64,000 bases of DNA from an uncultured Prochlorococcus sp. (GCA_902525075.1 CABZFV010000004.1:1-64000), one strand, 5' to 3'; numbered from the stretch's first letter, positions 39,240 through 48,981 are shown. The notes: generated by a model from the letters alone, not told the origin. A program made the numbers and translations.

Positions 39240-39933
39240 ATTCAAACTTCAATTTATATTTATTTGTTTTGATAGCATGAATAGAGGGATCACCAACTTT
39301 TGAACCATAAGAAGCGACATATTGAACTCCACAAATTGATGGTTTGATTGAATTATCAACTTCCAATATTTGTTCGGAACATTTTTGAAATTTACTAATG
39401 GTCTCTACCTGATTCATCCTTGAAGCACCTGGCTTATGTGCTGTTTGTATTACTAGCTCATCTGCGAAAAAAATATCATTATCTTGGATTTGATTTCTCC
39501 CAGTAATTCTTGAATCAATATAAAAATCATCTTTTAAATAAGTAATTTGATTATTAATAGATTGAGGATCATTTACAACCTTGATTAAGGTTTCGCCAAA
39601 TATTGCTTTTCCAATAGATTCAGAATTTTTTGCACGATTACCAACAATTAAATCTGAATCATTCTTAAAGAAATTTACTTTATAAATAACTGGCTCTTCT
39701 GAATCATTAACTATATCTTGAGAAGTAACAAGCCAATTCCCCTCGAACCATTTAGGATAAATTAAATCCTTTGAAGTATCCGATAATTTAAAATTTGGCA
39801 AATATAATTCTGGCCATTGATTTACACGATTTTCCAAAAACTCTCGTACGTTAGAATCTACTAGAGCAAAAGAACTTTCTAAAAAAGTTCCTTGAAAAAT
39901 CAAGCAAATAATTAATCCAAGAAGAATTTTCAT
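39220..39933 (-). CDS. exported conserved protein
   Basis: A 237-residue protein with an N-terminal signal peptide (MKILLGLIICLIFQG, with possible cleavage after SSFALVDS-like AL-V), then a beta-rich domain (WFEGNWLVTSQDI is reminiscent of a lipocalin-like start, GNRAKNSESIGKAIFG). I recall this as a cyanobacterial/plastid DUF6816-type family but cannot confirm. Lumenal or periplasmic location is inferred. Divergent from the CRR7-like gene, one base apart. It overlaps the GST 3' end. Confidence 0.72.
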   Translation of the reverse strand: MKILLGLIICLIFQGTFLESSFALVDSNVREFLENRVNQWPELYLPNFKLSDTSKDLIYPKWFEGNWLVTSQDIVNDSEEPVIYKVNFFKNDSDLIVGNRAKNSESIGKAIFGETLIKVVNDPQSINNQITYLKDDFYIDSRITGRNQIQDNDIFFADELVIQTAHKPGASRMNQVETISKFQKCSEQILEVDNSIKPSICGVQYVASYGSKVGDPSIHAIKTNKYKLKFEFIESLH

Positions 39934-39934
39934 T

Positions 39935-40192
39935 ATGTCAAATCCACTAATAAGAGCATCAGATCATTATGTATTATTAGAGCCAGATTCAAAGGAAAAA
40001 ATTGTATCAAAGCAAGAAGCAATTTTATGGTTAAAGAATTGGCTTAGTAAGACAGAATCACAAACAATATATCAAAATATAGAAGATCCTGATCAGGAAT
40101 TTTTTGAAGAATTATTGGAAAGCACGTATGAATTAGAAATAAAATTAGGATACGTTATCAAATGGTTTGCCGTAAGAATTGAACAAGATTAA
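39935..40192 (+). CDS. CRR7-like protein (NDH-1 biogenesis)
   Basis: An 85-residue protein with the CRR7 pattern: RASDHYVLLEPDSKEKIVSK at the start and the ending LEIKLGYVIKWFAVRIEQD, very like plant chlororespiratory reduction 7 (DUF3571). Plant CRR7 is needed for chloroplast NDH subcomplex assembly. Start is two bases after the divergent ATG of the exported protein. Fifth NDH-linked gene in the window. The name is from fold-level pattern recognition. Confidence 0.78.
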   Translation: MSNPLIRASDHYVLLEPDSKEKIVSKQEAILWLKNWLSKTESQTIYQNIEDPDQEFFEELLESTYELEIKLGYVIKWFAVRIEQD

Positions 40193-40746
40193 CTGATTAT
40201 TTCTTTATGAATTGCATTAATTATTTTCATAGCAACTTCTTCAACATTTTCTTTCTTTACGTTAATTCTTAAATCTGCTTGAGAATACAAATTTTCTCTA
40301 GATTGAAAAATGCTCACATATAAATCATTTAGATTCTTTCCCTGAAGAAGTGGCCTATTTTCAATTTCATTTTTCAATCTTTCAATTGCTATATCTTTAT
40401 CGAGATCTATCCAAGCAATTATTCCCTGTCTTAAGATTCCCCAGTTTTCCGATTTGGTAACTATTCCTCCCCCAGTTGAGATTACTAATGAAGGAATTTT
40501 GATAGTTTCTTTAAGGCAGTTTGCTTCTAATTCACGGAAATTATCTTCTCCTTCATCCTTAAAAATTTGATTGATAGATTTTTTTGCCAACTTTTCTATT
40601 AATGAATCTAAATCAATGTATTTATACTTCAATAATTCAGCAAGCTTCAAACCAGTTTGTGACTTACCAGAACCCATCATTCCTATTAAAAATATGCTTC
40701 TGCCCTTAATAGCATGAACTGTTTTTTCGATAATGGATTGTTCCAT
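40189..40746 (-). CDS. aroK: shikimate kinase
   Basis: A 185-residue P-loop kinase making shikimate-3-phosphate. Walker A is GMMGSGKSQTG, with the DLDSLIEK shikimate-binding region and IVISTGGG-like (LVISTGGGIVTK) motif and the lid Arg in ENRPLLQG. It overlaps the CRR7-like 3' end by four bases, and is divergent from the PTPS gene. Confidence 0.94.
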   Translation of the reverse strand: MEQSIIEKTVHAIKGRSIFLIGMMGSGKSQTGLKLAELLKYKYIDLDSLIEKLAKKSINQIFKDEGEDNFRELEANCLKETIKIPSLVISTGGGIVTKSENWGILRQGIIAWIDLDKDIAIERLKNEIENRPLLQGKNLNDLYVSIFQSRENLYSQADLRINVKKENVEEVAMKIINAIHKEIIS

Positions 40747-40796
40747 AAAGACAAAAGCGTATTTAAAACCTTAAGATAGTATTATCGCAGACAGGT

Positions 40797-41723
40797 ATGA
40801 CTTCTACACAATCCAAACCATCTCATGGAAAAGGACGTGAATGCGTCATAACTCGACGTGCCTGCTTTAGTTCTAGTCATCGTTATTGGCTACCTGAAAA
40901 AAGCCCAGAAGAAAATTTATCTCTTTTTGGAAAGTGCAGTATTGCACCAGGTCATGGTCATAATTATGAACTTATTGTTTCAATGGGTGGAGAACTAGAC
41001 TCTGATGGAATGGTACTTAATCTCTCTGATGTAAAACACTCTATTAAAGATAAGGTTACTGGACAATTAGATTTTCGTTTTTTAAATGATGTCTGGCCTG
41101 AATTTAATGTTAATAATCAAGAAGGTATACTTCCCACAACTGAAGCATTAGTAAAGGTCATTTGGAGTCGTCTGAAGGATGATTTACCTCTTACAAGTCT
41201 AAGACTTTATGAAAACCCAAATTTATGGGCAGATTATTTTGGAAAAAACATGGAAGCATTTTTAACAGTACAAACTCATTTTGCAGCTGCTCATAGACTT
41301 GCAAAAGAAGAAATATCCTTTGATGAAAACAAAAAAATCTATGGGAAATGTGCCCGAGTTAATGGACATGGTCACAACTATCTTGTCGATATAACTGTAA
41401 AAGGAGACATTGATAAAAGAACAGGAATGGTTTGCGACTTATCTGCCCTCCAAGAGATAATTAACGATTTAGTTGTTGAACAACTAGATCATACTTTTCT
41501 TAATAAAGACATCGAATTTTTCCATAATTGTGTTCCAACTGCTGAAAATATAGCTTTATATATTTCTGATATTCTTAAAAAACCAATACATAATCTTGGT
41601 GCAACATTACACAAAATAAGACTCCAGGAGAGTCCAAATAATGCTGCAGAAATTTATGTTGATCAAAAGCTAACAAATTCGTTGAAGTTGAAATTGGAAA
41701 ATAGTTTAGTCACGCAAACTTGA
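40797..41723 (+). CDS. tandem two-domain 6-pyruvoyl-tetrahydropterin synthase-like protein
   Basis: A 308-residue protein made of two PTPS/QueD domains. Each has the zinc histidines and catalytic cysteine: ACFSSSHRYWLP with FGKCSIAPGHGHNYEL in the first half; THFAAAHRLAK with YGKCARVNGHGHNYLVD in the second; and each ends with a Glu motif (SLRLYENPNL, IRLQESPNNAAE). Both sites look intact. PTPS-family enzymes act on dihydroneopterin triphosphate to make pterin cofactors or queuosine precursors. The tandem form is larger than the usual 120-150 residues. The TTGA junction overlaps the next gene. Confidence 0.9.
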   Translation: MTSTQSKPSHGKGRECVITRRACFSSSHRYWLPEKSPEENLSLFGKCSIAPGHGHNYELIVSMGGELDSDGMVLNLSDVKHSIKDKVTGQLDFRFLNDVWPEFNVNNQEGILPTTEALVKVIWSRLKDDLPLTSLRLYENPNLWADYFGKNMEAFLTVQTHFAAAHRLAKEEISFDENKKIYGKCARVNGHGHNYLVDITVKGDIDKRTGMVCDLSALQEIINDLVVEQLDHTFLNKDIEFFHNCVPTAENIALYISDILKKPIHNLGATLHKIRLQESPNNAAEIYVDQKLTNSLKLKLENSLVTQT

Positions 41724-42370
41724 ATATCCCAAGAGTAATAATTGTTATAGCATCAAGTCTTGATGGGAGAATTGCATTTCCTGGAGGTGGAGAATCGCAT
41801 CTTGGAAGCGATGAAGATAAAAAAATATTAAATCAAAACTTATCAATGGTTGACGCCACCATTTTTGGTTTAGGTACTCTAATAGCTCATCAATCAACTT
41901 ACCTAGTTAAAAATCTCACTGATAATGACGAAGTAAATATATTAAAAAGCCAACCAATTTCTATAGTTGCTTCAAATAGCAAAAAATTTAACAGTAATTG
42001 GAAATACTTTCGTCAACCAATTAGAAGATGGCTAATAAGCTCAAGTAAAGTTGATAATTCGTCGAATAATGAATTCGAGAAAGAACTCTTTTTCGAAGAT
42101 TCATGGAAAAAAACTTTAATTGCACTTAAAAAACAAGGGATAAATGATTTAGCTCTTTTAGGAGGTGCAAAACTTATAAATTCATTTATAAAAGAGGATC
42201 TAATAACAGATATAAAAATTACAATAATTCCACGAATTATTGGAGGTAGATATACATGGATCCCTCCAGAACAAACAAATGCAATTTTTAATCTCAAAAG
42301 GCTATGGGAAATAAAATCAATTAAAAATTTAATGAATAATGAAATCCATATTCATTACAAAAAGATTTGA
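41720..42370 (+). CDS. RibD C-terminal/DHFR-like reductase
   Basis: A 216-residue stand-alone RibD C-terminal domain, starting IVIASSLDGRIAFPGGGESH with the family's NADPH-binding GLGTLIAH and LALLGGAKLINSFI blocks. In riboflavin synthesis this domain reduces the pyrimidinone ring; stand-alone versions can be pterin or pyrimidine reductases. TTG start overlapping the PTPS stop (TTGA) implies translational coupling, so a reductase in the same pterin pathway is likely. The deaminase half of RibD is absent. Confidence 0.83.
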   Translation: MNIPRVIIVIASSLDGRIAFPGGGESHLGSDEDKKILNQNLSMVDATIFGLGTLIAHQSTYLVKNLTDNDEVNILKSQPISIVASNSKKFNSNWKYFRQPIRRWLISSSKVDNSSNNEFEKELFFEDSWKKTLIALKKQGINDLALLGGAKLINSFIKEDLITDIKITIIPRIIGGRYTWIPPEQTNAIFNLKRLWEIKSIKNLMNNEIHIHYKKI

Positions 42371-42387
42371 AATAGTTTCAATAATAA

Positions 42388-43542
42388 ATGAACCAAAAAA
42401 TACATAAAGTTGAAGTCAAATTATCAATTAAGGAAATCTCCAAGGAGATATGGAATGAATTAGCAAATGAAATTAATAATCCATTTTATGAATGGACTTG
42501 GATTAAAAACCTTGAGATATCAAAAAGTGTTTCAAGAGAAACTGGTTGGCAGCCTCTATATTTTGTTGCTTATAAAAATGAAGAAATACTAGGAATTGCC
42601 CCACTTTTTTTAAAAAATCATAGCTATGGAGAATTCATTTTTGACCAATCATTTGCAAGATTGGCTCAAGAGCTGAATTTAAATTATTACCCTAAATTAA
42701 TTGGAATGAGTCCTTATAGTCCTGTAAATGGATATCAATTTCTTTATAAGAAAAATAAAGACAAGAAAGAAATTACAAATTTACTTATAAACCATATCGA
42801 AAGCTTTGCGATTACAAACAAAATCCTAAGTTGTAATTTTTTATATATTGATGAAAGCTGGGGCAACCATCTTAAATCTTTGGGATACTATGAATGGATA
42901 AACTCCAGCAGTGAATGGAGGAGTAATGGAGAAAAAACATTTGACGATTTTCTATCTAGATTTAACTCTAATCAGAGAAAAAATATAAAAAAAGAGAGAA
43001 AATCAATTACTAAACAAGACATTAAAGTAGAAATTTTTAATCAAGATGATATCAACCAAGAAATCCTCAAAAAAATGCATAATTTTTATGAACAGCATTG
43101 TTCGAGGTGGGGAGTTTGGGGAAGTAAATATCTAACATCTACATTTTTCGAAACACTGGTTGATAATAAAAACAATCTTTTACTTTTTAGTGCATCAAAA
43201 CATGATTCAAATGAAATTTTTGCTATGTCGATGTGCGTTAAAAATCAAAATAACTTATGGGGTAGATATTGGGGTAGTCAAGAAGAAATATCTAATTTAC
43301 ATTTTGAATTATGCTATTACCAGCCAATTGAATGGGCAATAAAAAATAGTATCGATTTATTTGATCCTGGAGCGGGTGGTAAACATAAAAGAAGGAGAGG
43401 GTTTTTTGCAAAAAGCACCGTTAGCATGCATAAGTGGTTTGACAAAAATATGGAAAATATAATTTATCCTTGGCTAAATGAAGTGAATAAACAAACCGAG
43501 AAGGAAATTGAATTTGAAAATAAATCTATACCTTTTAAATAA
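42388..43542 (+). CDS. FemAB-like GNAT-fold protein
   Basis: A 384-residue protein of the peptidoglycan-modifying/FemAB-like (DUF482) group: NNPFYEWTWIKNLEISKSVS start, GWQPLYFVAYKNEEILGIAP central core, FNSNQRKNIKKERK and the ending DPGAGGKHKRRRGFFAKSTV. GNAT-like fold for transfer of an aminoacyl or other group, target unknown. Starts 17 bases after the RibD-type gene on the same strand and may share its transcript. Confidence 0.83.
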   Translation: MNQKIHKVEVKLSIKEISKEIWNELANEINNPFYEWTWIKNLEISKSVSRETGWQPLYFVAYKNEEILGIAPLFLKNHSYGEFIFDQSFARLAQELNLNYYPKLIGMSPYSPVNGYQFLYKKNKDKKEITNLLINHIESFAITNKILSCNFLYIDESWGNHLKSLGYYEWINSSSEWRSNGEKTFDDFLSRFNSNQRKNIKKERKSITKQDIKVEIFNQDDINQEILKKMHNFYEQHCSRWGVWGSKYLTSTFFETLVDNKNNLLLFSASKHDSNEIFAMSMCVKNQNNLWGRYWGSQEEISNLHFELCYYQPIEWAIKNSIDLFDPGAGGKHKRRRGFFAKSTVSMHKWFDKNMENIIYPWLNEVNKQTEKEIEFENKSIPFK

Positions 43543-43602
43543 AAAATTATTCGGCTTTATCAAAGATTATATTAGTAATATAGTTTTTATTAACTTATAA
43601 GG

Positions 43603-43989
43603 ATGGAATCTAGTAAAAGTTTAAATGAAAAAATAAAGATTGATAATAATCTATCCAACAGATATATAGACTTAGATCCAAATGGTTATTTTATAATAAA
43701 AGTAGATTTAGAAAAAAATAAAATAATTTTAGAGCACTTTTTAAATAAGATCGATTCGAAAGGCTATGCGCTTGACCCAGAGACAAATGAACCAATCAAA
43801 TGTGACTCACAAAATAAAAGAGTTAGTAATGAAGTTTTTAAAGGTATTAGTGCTAAACAACTCGGAATAATGATCACTGAAATAAGAAATGACTTAATAA
43901 CCAGATTCGACCATGCTCTATATTTAGGCCGGGAACTACAAAAAGCAGAAGAATGTTTATACAAAAGATTACCATATATCCAAGATTAA
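43603..43989 (+). CDS. DUF4346 domain protein
   Basis: A 128-residue protein with the DUF4346 pattern: IDLDPNGYFIIKVDLEKNKI, then GYALDPETNEPIKCDSQNKR and DHALYLGRELQKAEECLYK. Related domains occur in archaeal C1/pterin-linked proteins. Here it follows, at 60 bases, the FemAB-like gene and the pterin pair, so a pterin link is conceivable but weak. Shine-Dalgarno AAGGA before the ATG is good. Function unknown. Confidence 0.82.
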   Translation: MESSKSLNEKIKIDNNLSNRYIDLDPNGYFIIKVDLEKNKIILEHFLNKIDSKGYALDPETNEPIKCDSQNKRVSNEVFKGISAKQLGIMITEIRNDLITRFDHALYLGRELQKAEECLYKRLPYIQD

Positions 43990-44053
43990 GAAATTAAACG
44001 AAAAAATCTAATCTTTTCATCTGATGTTAAATTAAATAAAAATAAAAAAATTA

Positions 44054-44146
44054 ATGAACATCATTTTCTATTTTGCATTTATAGGTTTTGGTTTTGGAGC
44101 TGCTTTCGCATTAGATAAGCTCTTAAGAGCAGTTAAATTAATTTAA
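44054..44146 (+). CDS. petL: cytochrome b6f subunit PetL
   Basis: A 30-residue single-TM protein ending RAVKLI, whose layout (short N-terminus, one helix of about 20 residues starting NIIFYFAFIGFGFG, tail KLI) matches known PetL. It sits in the 162-base interval between the DUF4346 and rimO genes and is too short for standard ORF cut-offs. PetL is a peripheral stabilising helix of the cytochrome b6f complex. An Asp-Lys pair at residues 21-22 is atypical of the helix. The 3' end is six bases from the convergent rimO stop. Confidence 0.78.
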   Translation: MNIIFYFAFIGFGFGAAFALDKLLRAVKLI

Positions 44147-44151
44147 AAAAA

Positions 44152-45516
44152 CTATAAAATTTTAATAGTCTCTCCATACAAATCATATTCATCCGCAAAA
44201 GAAATATTTGCTTCAACAAATTTACCAATATAATTTTTCAAATCAATTTTATCCCTAACAGATAAAATTACTGTTCCATCAATTTCAGGGGCGAAATTAT
44301 AGGACCGACCTATTAATTCGTTATTATCTGATATCTTTTCTACCAAAATCTTCATTTTTGAACCAACATATAACTGATTTTTATCTTTGGAGATATTTTG
44401 TTGAACTGAAATAACGTTATCTTTTCTCGCCTCTGCAACCTCTGGAGATACTTTATTTGGCAAATTAAAAGCTGCGGTTCCTTCCTCAGGAGAAAAAATA
44501 AACACTCCAACATGATCAAATTTGTGCCTATCCAAAAATTCGAGAAGATGTTCAAAATGTTCTTTTTTTTCTCCTGGGAAACCAACAATAAGACTAGTTC
44601 TTAATACAGCAGATGGAATTTCTTCTCTAATTTTCTCCAAAATTGATTCATTCAAAGAAGCTTGCCAAGGTCTATTCATACTCTTCAACACATCTGGATG
44701 ACTATGCTGAAGTGGCAAATCAAAGTAAGGCACTATATTCTTTGAATCTTTGAAAGCTCTAATAACTTCATCAGTTAAACCTGTTGGATAAGCATAATGT
44801 ATCCTTATCCAAGGAATTGGAACTTTAGAAAGCTCATTCAAAAGTTTGGCTAATGATGGTTTTCCATAAATATCTTGACCATAATTAGTTGTTATTTGAC
44901 TAATTAATATGATTTCTTGAATACCCTTTTTTAAAAGACTTTTGGCTTCTGAAACTATAGATTCTATTGTTCTACTTCTTTGAGGACCTCTCAACTTAGG
45001 AATAATACAAAAAGCGCAATTATAATTGCAGCCTTCAGCAATGCGAAGATAAGCAACAAACTTATTTTTATCTACAAAACGAGGCATTTCCTCATCTGCA
45101 ATAAATTCAGGTATTGTTGAAACTTCATTAACGATTTCCCCTTTTTCTACTCTGTCTAAAACCTTGGCTATCTTTTGATAATCTCCTGTTCCAACCAAAC
45201 CTTTTATTTCAGGGATTTCCTTTATAAGCTCATCTTTAAAATGCTGAGCCATACAGCCTGCAACTATTACTTCCTTTCCTTGATTTGTATATTCTAGAAT
45301 TTTTCTAATAGATTCTTCTCTAGCTGTTTCAATAAAACTGCAAGTATTTACAACAACAACATTTGCATCATTTATATTGCTGTCAACTTCATAACCTTCT
45401 TTATCTAATAAGCCTTGCATATGTTCAGTATCAACAAGATTTTTCTCACAACCAACATGACTGAATGCAATCTTAGATAGTTTTTTTTCTTTTATATTGA
45501 GACTATTTTGTTTCAC
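44152..45516 (-). CDS. rimO: ribosomal protein S12 methylthiotransferase
   Basis: A 454-residue radical-SAM methylthiotransferase. N-terminal UPF0004 cysteines Cys23, Cys59 and Cys88 ([28 protein letters not shown]), radical-SAM cysteines Cys163, Cys167 and Cys170 (CNYNCAFC), and a C-terminal TRAM domain. It adds a methylthio group to an Asp of ribosomal protein S12. The VGCEKN start distinguishes RimO from MiaB. Normal length. Confidence 0.96.
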   Translation of the reverse strand: MKQNSLNIKEKKLSKIAFSHVGCEKNLVDTEHMQGLLDKEGYEVDSNINDANVVVVNTCSFIETAREESIRKILEYTNQGKEVIVAGCMAQHFKDELIKEIPEIKGLVGTGDYQKIAKVLDRVEKGEIVNEVSTIPEFIADEEMPRFVDKNKFVAYLRIAEGCNYNCAFCIIPKLRGPQRSRTIESIVSEAKSLLKKGIQEIILISQITTNYGQDIYGKPSLAKLLNELSKVPIPWIRIHYAYPTGLTDEVIRAFKDSKNIVPYFDLPLQHSHPDVLKSMNRPWQASLNESILEKIREEIPSAVLRTSLIVGFPGEKKEHFEHLLEFLDRHKFDHVGVFIFSPEEGTAAFNLPNKVSPEVAEARKDNVISVQQNISKDKNQLYVGSKMKILVEKISDNNELIGRSYNFAPEIDGTVILSVRDKIDLKNYIGKFVEANISFADEYDLYGETIKIL

Positions 45517-45621
45517 AACTTGAAAAATAAGAATTAAAAGATTTAAAAAGCATTTCGTAAATAACTTTCATTCCAAGATAATATTAGGATAGATAATGTA
45601 AATAACAAACTTTGTTTTTGA

Positions 45622-46557
45622 ATGGCCCTAAAGACTTTAAACAGAATAAATAAAAAAGATTTTAAATGGCCAAAAATAGTAATCGCAATTCTTAGCACTA
45701 CAGGCATAGTTGATACAGGTTCGATTACTTTAAAAAACTGGGGATTATTTAATTCCCTGTCATGCCCAGGGATACAAAATGGTTGTGAAACAGTTTTAAA
45801 TAGTCCTTGGGGTACTTTATTTCAAAATAATCAAGTTAATATACCTCTCTCATTAGCTGGATTTATAACATATTTATCAATATTAATTATCACAATAATA
45901 CTCTCGCTTAATTTAATTTCCCCAAAAGAAAAACTAAATAAGTTCTTATGGTGGTTAGTATTTCTTATTTCTTGTGCATCATCAACATTTAGCTTTTTAT
46001 TGATAAATATAATGTTTTTTAAGATTCAAGCATATTGCTTTTTTTGTATACTTTCAGCAATTTTATCGTTTTCTATCTTTATAATTTCTATGATTGGAGC
46101 AAAGTTCGAAAGTAGAGAACCTATGATTTTTAGAGGTTTTATTGTAGCCATTAGTGTCCTACTGGGCGGCCTAATTTGGTCAACAAACGTTGACCCCTCA
46201 AATGCTATTGATGTTGCAAACCCTACTGAAAATGTATCCCCAATAATTACCACTTCAAGCTCTCCCCAGAAGGTAAAATTTGCAAAATTTTTAAGTGAAA
46301 ACAATATTGTTATGTATAGTGCATACTGGTGCCCGCATTGCCACGATCAGAAACAATTATTTGGTAAGGAAGCAGTTAAAGAATTAAAAGTAGTTGAGTG
46401 TGCTAAAGATGGTAAAGATAATGAGTATGAGCTATGCCAAACGAAAAGAATCAGTGGATTTCCTTCTTGGGAAATAAATGGAGAAATTATTAGTGGTACG
46501 CGTGACTTAAATGAATTAGCAACAAAAACCGACTATCAGGGAGATCTTAATTTTTAA
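45622..46557 (+). CDS. VKOR-thioredoxin fusion, thiol oxidoreductase
   Basis: A 311-residue fusion. The first 190 residues are a VKOR domain with four or five TM helices, loop cysteines Cys48 and Cys55 (SCPGIQNGCETVL) and the CxxC at Cys139/Cys142 (YCFFCIL). A thioredoxin-like domain follows, with WCPHC (Cys237, Cys240). Such fusions, called LTO1 in plants, form disulfides in lumenal proteins, including PsbO, using quinone as acceptor. Both domains have full cysteine sets. Convergent with nadB, overlapping by 11 bases. Confidence 0.95.
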   Translation: MALKTLNRINKKDFKWPKIVIAILSTTGIVDTGSITLKNWGLFNSLSCPGIQNGCETVLNSPWGTLFQNNQVNIPLSLAGFITYLSILIITIILSLNLISPKEKLNKFLWWLVFLISCASSTFSFLLINIMFFKIQAYCFFCILSAILSFSIFIISMIGAKFESREPMIFRGFIVAISVLLGGLIWSTNVDPSNAIDVANPTENVSPIITTSSSPQKVKFAKFLSENNIVMYSAYWCPHCHDQKQLFGKEAVKELKVVECAKDGKDNEYELCQTKRISGFPSWEINGEIISGTRDLNELATKTDYQGDLNF

Positions 46558-48214
46558 TAAATCTTTTTTGAATTTTTTGATTTAACTGTTGTCTAGTATG
46601 GCATTCCCAATTTTTATATTTATCAGGGAAATCATCTCTATAGTGCCCTCCTCTACTTTCCTCTCTAAATAGACAAGCTTTTAATAAAGTTATAGTGGTT
46701 ATTTGTCTATTCTTTAAATCAAGTAAAAGATTTAATGCTCTTCTATTGCGTTCACTAAGTTTTATTTTTTGATCAAATTTTATTTTTTCAAGACTATTTA
46801 GTAAATCATTTTTATTTAATTTATCTATATCATTTTGAATGTAATTTAAAAATTTACTCATATTTACCTTATTTCGAGATACACCTAAATTTAACCAACA
46901 TAGTTTTCTTAATTCATCAATTTTCTCAGCAATTATAGGAATTTGATCTTCTTTAGGATCTTCAATATCAAACTCTTGAAATGATCTATCAAATTTTTCA
47001 AATTTAGAAATGTCATTCAAAACAATTGAAGACATTTTTCTTGCGAAAACAAGACACTCCATCAGTGAATTACTTGCTAGTCTATTCGCACCATGCACAC
47101 CTGTAGAAGCAACTTCTCCAACGGCATATAATCCTTTTCTTGTTGAAGATGCCTTTAGATCAGTTTTAACACCTCCCATCCAATAATGAGCCGCGGGAGC
47201 AACGGGAATAACCTCATTTAAAGGGTTAACGCCATAATCCTGACATCGACTTAAGATCGTGGGGAAGCGTTCTACAATTTTTTCTGGGTCAATATATCTA
47301 AGATCCAAACCAACGTGGTCTTCATTATTATTATACATATTTTTCATAATTGCTCTACTTACCTGATCTCTAGTAGCAAGATCACGATTTTCAAGATTTT
47401 TAACTGGACTTTCACCATTTTTATCGACTAAAATCGCTCCTTCCCCTCTTAGTGCCTCAGATATTAAGAAGCAAGGTGCACCATAAAATTTTAAAGCTGT
47501 TGGATGAAATTGTACGAACTCTAAATCTTCGATAGCAGCTCCTGCTTTCCATGCAAGAGCAATCCCTTCACCAGAGGATTGAGCAGGATTTGTTGTATTT
47601 GTAAATAAGTGCCCACCCCCACCTGTAGCCAAAACAACAGCCCTAGATTTAATCCAATATAAATTTGCTCCATCAAGAACCTGAACTCCTCTACATTCTT
47701 TATTTTCAATGAGAAGTTCAGTTACTCTTACACCCCTGCAGTGAAGAATATTTTTTTGATTCTCAATATGATCTTCTAGAACTTCAACTAATGCTCGTCC
47801 AGTACGATCTTTAACATGTAAGACTCTTCTTCGTGAATGAGCTGCTTCCAAGGTAGTTGCTAGTTGATCAGAACTTTGATCAAAAATCATCCCTAAATTC
47901 TGCAACCTTTCTACACAACCTGGAGCTTCTTTAACTAGCATTTCTACAGCTTGAAAATCACATAGTCCGTCACCTGCTTTTAAAGTATCCTCAGCATGAA
48001 GATCAAATGAATCATCTTGTCTAACAACAGATGCAATTCCTCCTTGAGCCCATCTACTGGAAGATATCTTACTAGTATTTCTATTTAAAAGAAGCACTTT
48101 TAAATTTGCGGGTAATTCAAGACAAGTCATAAGGCCAGCAGCTCCAGCACCTATAACGATTACATCCCAATTATTTATTGGTATCGGTTCTTGCGAAAAT
48201 GGAGGCCTTAACAT
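46547..48214 (-). CDS. nadB: L-aspartate oxidase
   Basis: A 555-residue FAD enzyme making iminoaspartate for NAD synthesis. FAD fold VIVIGAGAAGLMTCLEL at the start, HxxSRRRVLH-like (EAAHSRRRVLHVKDRTG), DLEFVQFHPTALK, the RGEGA loop and GVHGANRLASNSLMECLVF typical of the fumarate-reductase superfamily; C-terminal helical tail with EESRGGHYRDDFP. It shares its ATG with the DUF3120 stop (one-base overlap at 48214), so both are co-transcribed. Confidence 0.95.
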   Translation of the reverse strand: MLRPPFSQEPIPINNWDVIVIGAGAAGLMTCLELPANLKVLLLNRNTSKISSSRWAQGGIASVVRQDDSFDLHAEDTLKAGDGLCDFQAVEMLVKEAPGCVERLQNLGMIFDQSSDQLATTLEAAHSRRRVLHVKDRTGRALVEVLEDHIENQKNILHCRGVRVTELLIENKECRGVQVLDGANLYWIKSRAVVLATGGGGHLFTNTTNPAQSSGEGIALAWKAGAAIEDLEFVQFHPTALKFYGAPCFLISEALRGEGAILVDKNGESPVKNLENRDLATRDQVSRAIMKNMYNNNEDHVGLDLRYIDPEKIVERFPTILSRCQDYGVNPLNEVIPVAPAAHYWMGGVKTDLKASSTRKGLYAVGEVASTGVHGANRLASNSLMECLVFARKMSSIVLNDISKFEKFDRSFQEFDIEDPKEDQIPIIAEKIDELRKLCWLNLGVSRNKVNMSKFLNYIQNDIDKLNKNDLLNSLEKIKFDQKIKLSERNRRALNLLLDLKNRQITTITLLKACLFREESRGGHYRDDFPDKYKNWECHTRQQLNQKIQKRFIKN

Positions 48215-48981
48215 TAAACCAATCCACTAAAAGTTGGTTGCAGAATTGCTAAAACAATAAAAATACCATCAACAATTAATGTCGTTTGAATTACGTAACC
48301 AGAAACTAAGAGTGCTTTACCACTAGTAGTATTAATTGTGCCAGAATCTAAAATTTCTTTTGAAATAAACCAAAGTATAAGAGCAACAAAAACGATAATA
48401 GATAATGATTTTATTTGAATAAGACTCTCTGAAGTTTTTTGAAGAATCATGGGTGCATTTTCAGAATCTGCTGTAATTACCTGCCTCCATTGATCCATAA
48501 TTCCGATTAAAAAAATTGTAATATCCGTAACTGCGGTTCCAAATAAAGAAGAGATATAAAAACTTGAACCTATTTTCCAATTAGTACCAAATCCAATTAA
48601 AGCTAATGGGAAAACTACAGCTTCAACAGCTATATGTAGGATAGGGAATGGGCTTAACCATCCCCAGAACAAACATCCACCAAGCCAACTACCCGATATA
48701 CCAAGTAATAATGAACTTACAATAAACCACTTATTTGATCCTTTCTGATTCAAAACAATTGCCACTAAGACAATAACAAAAGTAAAGCAAAGAGCACTTA
48801 TTGGCTCTAATCTAACCCAAGGGGCTTGAACAAAAATAGGTAAAATTACAAAAAAAGAAGACCATAATCTTAAAGATATAGGATTTGATAAAAAACTATT
48901 TTCGTATGAATCAACTGTTTTATGGGATTCATAGTTGAATTTATCTTTTATTTCTAAATTTTTTGTAATTAATTCTTTCAA
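48214..48981 (-). CDS. DUF3120 membrane protein
   Basis: A 255-residue integral membrane protein with about six TM helices, beginning with a charged 35-residue cytoplasmic tail and the block SPFPILHIAVEAVVFPLALI. The family (DUF3120) is cyanobacterial with unknown function. It overlaps the nadB start by one base. Start at ATG 48981; the spacer upstream to 49160 (179 bases) is AT-rich with no detectable gene. Confidence 0.82.
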   Translation of the reverse strand: MKELITKNLEIKDKFNYESHKTVDSYENSFLSNPISLRLWSSFFVILPIFVQAPWVRLEPISALCFTFVIVLVAIVLNQKGSNKWFIVSSLLLGISGSWLGGCLFWGWLSPFPILHIAVEAVVFPLALIGFGTNWKIGSSFYISSLFGTAVTDITIFLIGIMDQWRQVITADSENAPMILQKTSESLIQIKSLSIIVFVALILWFISKEILDSGTINTTSGKALLVSGYVIQTTLIVDGIFIVLAILQPTFSGLV

